Below are positions 14,363 to 16,174 of a DNA stretch of 16,174 nucleotides, one piece after another. The stretch is from JBGPYB01 sp041493035 (GTDB lineage Bacteria > Acidobacteriota > Vicinamibacteria > Fen-336), in the NCBI GenBank assembly GCA_041493035.1, contig JBGPYB010000108.1, positions 1 to 16,174 of the forward strand. Direction: 5' to 3'. The notes beneath the pieces are model-generated. The model was not told the DNA's origin, did no database searches, and saw nothing but the letters and a program-made list of their open reading frames with translations. How positions within the stretch are numbered: position 1 is the stretch's first letter; the number at the start of each line of letters is the position of its first letter. The position numbers and the translations under genes were made by a program.

Positions 14363-14615
14363 GCGCCCAGCGGTCAACGCATCGCCGCTGATCCATCTTG
14401 CAGGCGCCGACCTTCTCAGCTTCCTCCAGCTTGCCGCGCCCGAAATCGTGGTCCCAAGGCCCGTGGCCGAAGAGATCCGCGCCGGAGGCTCGGTGGACGC
14501 GGCGGCACGAGCGCGGATCTCGGCGGCCCGCCCGGTCTTGGAGGCCATGCGCGGATCCGGCATGTACCTATCCGAGTCGGTCCTCGACAAGGCACTGGTA
14601 CTCGTCGGGGAGTAA
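14355..14615 (+). pseudogene. DUF3368/PIN-type toxin with internal in-frame deletion
   Basis: The reading frame is open for 86 codons from a TTG start overlapping the antitoxin stop. Residues 6-45 match the start of DUF3368 proteins (VNASPLIHLAGADLLSFLQL, then IVVPRPVAEEIRAGG). Residues 54-86 match their very end (RISAARPVLEAMRGSGMYLS and LDKALVLVGE). Full-length members are about 150-165 residues. The missing middle, roughly 65-75 codons, normally holds the GEAEAI helix and the paired aspartates of the PIN nuclease site. The protein should therefore be catalytically dead. The junction falls around residues 46-53 (about 14490-14513). Both ends stay in one frame. It could also be a genuine short family, but a decayed toxin beside an intact antitoxin is the simpler reading. 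Confidence 0.75.
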
Positions 14616-14657
14616 GCTGCGTGACGAGTTCTTTACGAGCAGGGGGCGAGGTTCTGC

Positions 14658-14663
14658 TAGACT
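14658..14663 (+). promoter_or_regulatory. -10-like box TAGACT upstream of histidine kinase
   Basis: TAGACT lies within GTTCTGCTAGACT, identical over 13 nt to the box before acylphosphatase. It ends 42 nt before the GTG start. TTTACG lies upstream but with a 20-bp spacer, too long for a normal promoter. Confidence 0.35.
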
Positions 14664-14705
14664 TTCTCGCGCGGCCATCGGCTAGTCCACGGAAGGGCGC
14701 GGACG

Positions 14706-16174
14706 GTGACACTCCCACTCCCGGAGAGCGACGCGATTCGGCGCCTGCATGCGCAGTCCGCGACCGCGCGTTCCCTGACCGAGTCGGCCTCGCTGCACGA
14801 GGCTGCGCCGAGAATCCTCCAGGCCATCTGCGAGACGCTGGACTGGGAGCATGGGGCCCTCTGGCGGGTAGACGCGGCCGCGGGCCACATTCACTGCGTC
14901 GAGACCGGGCATCCCCCTTCGGTCTCGTTCCCGGAGTTCGAGGCTGCGAGTCGGCAAGTGACCTTCGCGCCCGGGATCGGGCTCCCCGGTCGGGTCTGGG
15001 CGAGCGGCAGGCCCGTCTGGATTCCCGACGCCACCCAAGACACGAACTTTCCCCGCGCCTCCATTGCCGCCCGGGAGGGGCTGCACGGCGCCATCGGGTT
15101 CCCTTTCGTCGTTGGAAAGCAGGTCCTCGGGGTGCTGGAGTTCTTCAGCCGCGAGATCCGGCGGCCCGACGACGAGCTGCTCGAGATGCTGGCCACGATC
15201 GGGAGCCAGATTGGCCAGTTCGCCGAGCGCAAGCGTGCCGAGGGTGAGCTTGAGACCCTGTTCCGGATGTCGCGGGACATGCTCTGCATTGCGGGCTTCG
15301 ACATCTACTTCAAGCGGCTGAACCCGGCCTGGGAGGAGACCCTGGGCTTCACCATCGAAGAGCTGATGGCCCGGCCGTACGTCCAGTTCGTGCATCCGGA
15401 GGATCGGAAGTCCTCGATCGCCGAGGCGCGAAAGGTCGCGGCGGGCGGGCGGGCGGTCTTCTTCGAGAACCGCTACCTTTGCAAGGACGGATCGTATCGG
15501 TGGCTCTCCTGGAACGCTATCGCGCTCGAGGAGGAGGGCCTTTTCTACTGCACCGTCCGGGACGTGACCGAGCAGAGGCGCGCGGCCGACGAGCTCCAGA
15601 AGGCCCGCGAGCTCGCCGATGCTGCCAACCGCGCAAAGGGCGACTTTCTCGCCAACATGAGCCATGAGATCCGCACGCCGATGAACGCGGTGATCGGAAT
15701 GGCCGAGTTGCTCCTGGACACGTCGCTCACCGCGGAGCAGAGGGAGTATCTGCTGACCTTGAAGGACGCCTCGGAGTCTCTCCTCGGCCTCATCAACGAC
15801 ATCCTGGACTTCTCGAAGATCGAGGCGGGCAGGCTGGAGCTGAGCCCTGCGGAATTCGATCTCCGGGAGACTGTAGGGGATACCCTGAGGGCGCTGGGGC
15901 TTCGTGCGCACCAGAAGGGGCTGGAGCTGGTCTACCAGGTCGCCCCCAACGTCCCCGAGAGGCTCATGGGCGATGCGCCGCGGCTGCGGCAGGTGATCGT
16001 CAACCTCGTGGGTAACGCCATCAAGTTCACGGAGCGCGGGGAGGTGCTGGTCCAGGTCGAGAAGGAAACGGTTGCGGAGGGGGAGGTGACCCTGCGCTTC
16101 GTCGTGGCCGACACCGGTATCGGCATCCCACGGGAGAAGCAGGAGCTGATCTTCGAGGCCTTTACCCAGGCGGA
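14706..16174 (+). CDS. GAF-PAS sensor histidine kinase, 3' end outside window
   Basis: The reading frame stays open from GTG 14706 to the window edge (489 codons). Residues about 15-178 form a GAF domain (GIGLPGRVWASGRPVWIPD, then GAIGFPFVVGKQVLGVLEFF). Residues about 183-292 form a PAS domain with its PAC end (KDGSYRWLSWNAIALEEEG). A coiled linker leads to the HisKA domain with phospho-acceptor H320 in MSHEIRTPMNAVIGMAELL. The ATP-binding domain shows the N box (QVIVNLVGNAIKFT from 429) and the G1 box DTGIGI at 469-474. No membrane helix or signal is seen, so this is a cytosolic sensor. Proteins of this type are often hybrids with receiver domains further on, which cannot be seen here. GGAAGG lies 9 nt before the GTG. 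The signal sensed is unknown. Confidence 0.95.
   Translation, partial: MTLPLPESDAIRRLHAQSATARSLTESASLHEAAPRILQAICETLDWEHGALWRVDAAAGHIHCVETGHPPSVSFPEFEAASRQVTFAPGIGLPGRVWASGRPVWIPDATQDTNFPRASIAAREGLHGAIGFPFVVGKQVLGVLEFFSREIRRPDDELLEMLATIGSQIGQFAERKRAEGELETLFRMSRDMLCIAGFDIYFKRLNPAWEETLGFTIEELMARPYVQFVHPEDRKSSIAEARKVAAGGRAVFFENRYLCKDGSYRWLSWNAIALEEEGLFYCTVRDVTEQRRAADELQKARELADAANRAKGDFLANMSHEIRTPMNAVIGMAELLLDTSLTAEQREYLLTLKDASESLLGLINDILDFSKIEAGRLELSPAEFDLRETVGDTLRALGLRAHQKGLELVYQVAPNVPERLMGDAPRLRQVIVNLVGNAIKFTERGEVLVQVEKETVAEGEVTLRFVVADTGIGIPREKQELIFEAFTQA

Noticed and set aside
14682..15911. Long minus-strand open frame (409 codons) opposite the histidine kinase
   Set aside because: The plus strand encodes clear GAF, PAS and HisKA domains here; the reverse frame shows no domain and is a GC-driven shadow.

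Overview
The window is GC-rich (about two thirds G+C by eye), gene-dense bacterial chromosome. Nothing in it fixes the taxon. Several features together suggest a free-living soil, sediment or groundwater bacterium of an Acidobacteriota-like or similarly deep lineage: a zinc-ribbon/Ser-Thr kinase/PEGA receptor, a DUF1080 plus Gfo/Idh/MocA sugar cluster, a Tat-exported TIM-barrel isomerase, a WD40 lipoprotein, and a UPF0175/DUF3368 pair. That placement is inference.

Layout. (1) 1-480: the 3' end of groEL with a strong terminator. (2) 530-1233: a small unrecognised protein translationally coupled to a MNT/DUF6036-like nucleotidyltransferase. (3) 1258-6584, minus strand: a five-gene operon reading from the right, comprising an RbsB-like lipoprotein, an RbsA-like double ATPase, an RbsC-like permease, a Gfo/Idh/MocA oxidoreductase and an exported DUF1080 protein. 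Three junctions overlap. A Tat-exported TIM-barrel isomerase (6714-7649) and a GNAT acetyltransferase (7667-8149) diverge from it. Together the cluster looks like uptake and oxidative catabolism of a sugar, glycoside or cyclitol, plausibly by 3-keto chemistry. (4) 8146-10713, minus strand: a transmembrane Ser/Thr kinase and a secreted TPR/glycine-rich protein. Each has its own promoter, and the two promoters share an almost identical -35/-10 module. (5) 10758-11176: a small Cys/His-rich secreted protein resembling bufferin-type metallophores, divergent from a TlpA-like thioredoxin (11343-11900). (6) 11925-13762: acylphosphatase, adenine phosphoribosyltransferase and a seven-blade WD40 lipoprotein. 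(7) 13793-14615: tRNA-Arg(CCT), a 241-nt structured non-coding stretch, and a UPF0175 antitoxin with a DUF3368/PIN toxin gene that appears to have lost its catalytic middle. (8) 14706-end: a GAF-PAS histidine kinase cut by the window edge.

The points most worth checking are the internally deleted PIN toxin, the promoter module shared by the kinase and the TPR protein, the orphan bufferin-like protein, the small-protein/nucleotidyltransferase pair, and the putative 3-keto-sugar cluster. No CRISPR array, insertion sequence, transposase or rRNA was seen.
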